From positions 42,738,001 to 42,802,000 of the forward strand of contig CM069870.1 in the NCBI GenBank assembly GCA_036172665.1: a DNA stretch of 64,000 nucleotides, in the 5' to 3' direction. Under the pieces are notes generated by a model that had not been told where the DNA came from, ran no database searches, and saw only the letters and a program-made list of their open reading frames with translations. The first letter of the stretch is position 1. Each line of letters opens with the position of its first letter. The DNA comes from Prosopocoilus inquinatus. Taxonomy: Eukaryota; Arthropoda; Insecta; Coleoptera; Lucanidae. The position numbers and the translations under genes were made by a program. Shown here in pieces: positions 62,121 to 64,000 of the stretch.

Positions 62121-63518
62121 AGATACGAAGTTCTCGGACGCAGCAGAAGCTGGAAATAGTTTTAAACGAAACAACACGTATTAGCGTTGTTCCTGTGATG
62201 TATCTAATCGATCCTTACTCATCTATCATGTTATTTGTCGTTTGGATGGACTCCAGTAACTCTGATGTGAGATAAAAAGTTTTTGGACGCAGCAGAAGCT
62301 GGAAATAGTTTTGAACGAAACAACACGTATTAGCGTTGTTCCTGTGATGTATCTAATCGATCCTGACTTAGCTACTATGTTATTTGACGTTTCGATGGAC
62401 TCCAGTAACTCTAATGTGAGATACGAAATTTTCGGACGCAGCAGAAGCTGGAAATAGTTTTAAACGAAACAACACGCATTAGCGTTGTTCCTGTGATGTA
62501 TCTAATCGATCCTTACTCATCTATCATGTTATTTGGCGTTTCGATGGACTCCAGTAACTTTGATGTGAGATACGAAGTTCTCGGACGCAGCTGAAGCTGG
62601 AAATAGTTTTAAGTGAAACAACACGTATTAGCGTTGTTCCTGTGATGTATCTAAACGATCCTTACTTATCTAACATGGTATTTGACGTTTGGATGGACTC
62701 CAGTAACTCTAATGTGAGATACGAAATTTTCTGACACAGCAGAAGCTGGAAATAGTTTTAAACGAAACAACACGCATTAGCGTTGTTCCTGTGATGTATC
62801 TAATCGATCCTTACTTATCTATCATGTTATTTGACGTTTGGATGGGCTCCAGTAACCCTGACGTGAGATACGAAGTTCTCGGACGCAGCAGAAGCTGGAA
62901 ATAGTTTTAAACGAAACAACACGCATTAGCGTTGTTCCTGTGATGTATCTAATTGATCCTTACTTATCTATCATGTTATTTGACGTTTGGATGGACTCCA
63001 GTAACCCTGACGTGAGATACGAAGTTCTCGGACGCAGCAGAAGCTGGAAATAGTTTTAAACGAAACAACACGTATTAGCGTTGTTCCTGTGATGTATCTA
63101 ATCGATCCTTACTCATCTATCATGTTATTTGACGTTTGGATGGACTCCAGTAACTCTGATGTGAGATAAAAAGTTTTTGGACGCAGCAGAAGCTGGAAAT
63201 AGTTTTGAACGAAACAACACGTATTAGCGTTGTTCCTGTGATGTATCTAATCGATTGTTACTCATCTATCATGTTATTTGGCGTTTCGATGGACTCCAGT
63301 AGCTCTGATGTGAGATACGACGTTTTCGGACGCAGCAGAAGCTGGAAATAGTTTTAAACGAAACAACACGTATTAGCGTTGTTCCTGTGATGTATCTAAT
63401 CGATCCATACTCATCTATCATGTTATTTGACGTTTGGATGGACTCCAGTAACTCTGATGTGAGATACAAAGTTTTTGGACGCAGCAGAAGCTGGAAATAG
63501 TTTTGAACGAAACAACAC
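62121..63518. repeat. 15-monomer repeat at the right end, copy 2
   Basis: This is the second copy of 59,887-61,283. It ends where the first copy continues CACGTATTAG and this copy CACGCATTAG. The fortuitous reverse-strand 66-codon frame is repeated with it (61,034-61,234 and 63,269-63,469). Confidence 0.86.
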
Positions 63519-64000
63519 GCATTAGCGTTGTTCCTGTGATGTATCTAATCGATCCTTACTCATCTATCATGTTATTTGGCGTTTCGATGGACTCCAGTAA
63601 CTTTGATGTGAGATACGAAGTTCTCGGACGCAGCTGAAGCTGGAAATAGTTTTAAACGAAACAACACGCATTAGCGTTGTTCCTGTGATGTATCTAATCG
63701 ATCCTTACTTATCTATCATGTTATTTGACGTTTGGATGGACTCCAGTAACCCTGACGTGAGATACGAAGTTCTCGGACGCAGCAGAAGCTGGAAATAGTT
63801 TTAAACGAAACAACACGCATTAGCGTTGTTCCTGTGATGTATCTAATCGATCCTTACTTATCTATCATGTTATTTGACGTTTGGATGGACTCCAGTAACC
63901 CTGACGTGAGATACGAAGTTCTCGGACGCAGCTGAAGCTGGAAATAGTTTTAAACGAAACAACACGCATTAGCGTTGTTCCTGTGATGTATCTAATCGAT
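63519..64000. repeat. Satellite to the right edge of the window
   Basis: Three ordinary monomers (AACTTTGATG, then two AACCCTGACG types) and a final 60-bp partial unit from 63,941. The array runs off the window, so its full length is unknown. Confidence 0.93.

Larger units (their letters stand above)
1..64000. repeat. 149-bp tandem satellite array filling the window
   Basis: Every part of the window is a copy of one 149-bp monomer, all in the same orientation. Recurring landmarks are GAAATAGTTTTAAACG at the start, ATTAGCGTTGTT near position 28, ATCGAT near 57, GGACTCCAGTAAC near 97 and GGACGCAGC near 132. From base 1 to the last monomer start (63,941) there are 431 units: 13 have changed length and the rest fit 149 bp exactly, followed by a 60-bp partial unit. 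G+C is about 40%. Because 149 is not divisible by three, each reading frame rotates through all three frames and soon meets a stop, so the array cannot encode a long repeat protein. The unit is close to one nucleosome core in length. The likely role, inferred from type and size only, is centromeric or pericentromeric heterochromatin. No gene, transposon or unique sequence interrupts it. Confidence 0.98.

Noticed and set aside
1..64000. CRISPR array or other prokaryotic direct-repeat system
   Set aside because: There are no short repeats separated by unique spacers. The repeat is continuous over 149 bp with no spacer, and no cas-like or other gene is present.

Overview
The whole 64 kb window is one uninterrupted satellite DNA array. 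The monomer is 149 bp and about 40% G+C, and every copy is in the same head-to-tail orientation. I found no protein-coding gene, RNA gene, transposon, microsatellite tract, telomere repeat or non-satellite base. Taking base 1 (GAAATAG) as the monomer start, the last monomer start is base 63,941. The length between them equals 431 units of 149 bp minus a net 279 bp, and thirteen length-variant monomers that I located individually account for that figure exactly. All other units therefore appear to keep the 149-bp register. An array of this size, monomer length and organisation points to a eukaryotic (peri)centromeric or heterochromatic block. I cannot name the species or the satellite family from sequence alone.

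Monomers fall into recurrent subfamilies defined by linked variants at about five places in the unit (near monomer positions 59-76, 84-92, 106-113, 123-132 and 140-145). Their order repeats, giving several tiers of higher-order repeat (HOR). Region by region: 1-3,494 holds two partial copies of a 15-monomer (2,235 bp) unit; 3,529-10,606 holds two full and one partial copy of a 3,095-bp unit with a register-shifted breakpoint; 10,607-17,541 is a mosaic that includes a third copy of the block at 1.9-3.3 kb; 17,542-38,312 is built from 18- to 27-monomer repeats, most of which were then copied as a 12,071-bp tandem duplication (18,553-25,794 matches 30,624-38,312 almost perfectly); 38,313-42,756 is a mosaic with an 11-12-monomer repeat; 42,757-53,623 is a tandem duplication of 5,408 bp; 53,573-59,886 resembles parts of 26.9-28.9 kb and then the left end of the window (about 1.5-4.4 kb); 59,887-63,518 again carries a 15-monomer (about 2,235 bp) repeat.

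No genes act together here. The interest is structural: the record of unequal exchange (small deletions that act as fingerprints, duplication breakpoints, gain and loss of whole monomers), a conserved hairpin-forming dyad in every intact monomer, and a weak resemblance to the CENP-B box in one group of monomers. Short open frames of up to 67 codons exist only as by-products of the repeat and appear in pairs because the HORs are duplicated. Coordinates of HOR boundaries are given to the nearest base that distinguishes the copies and were obtained by reading and arithmetic, not by an alignment program.
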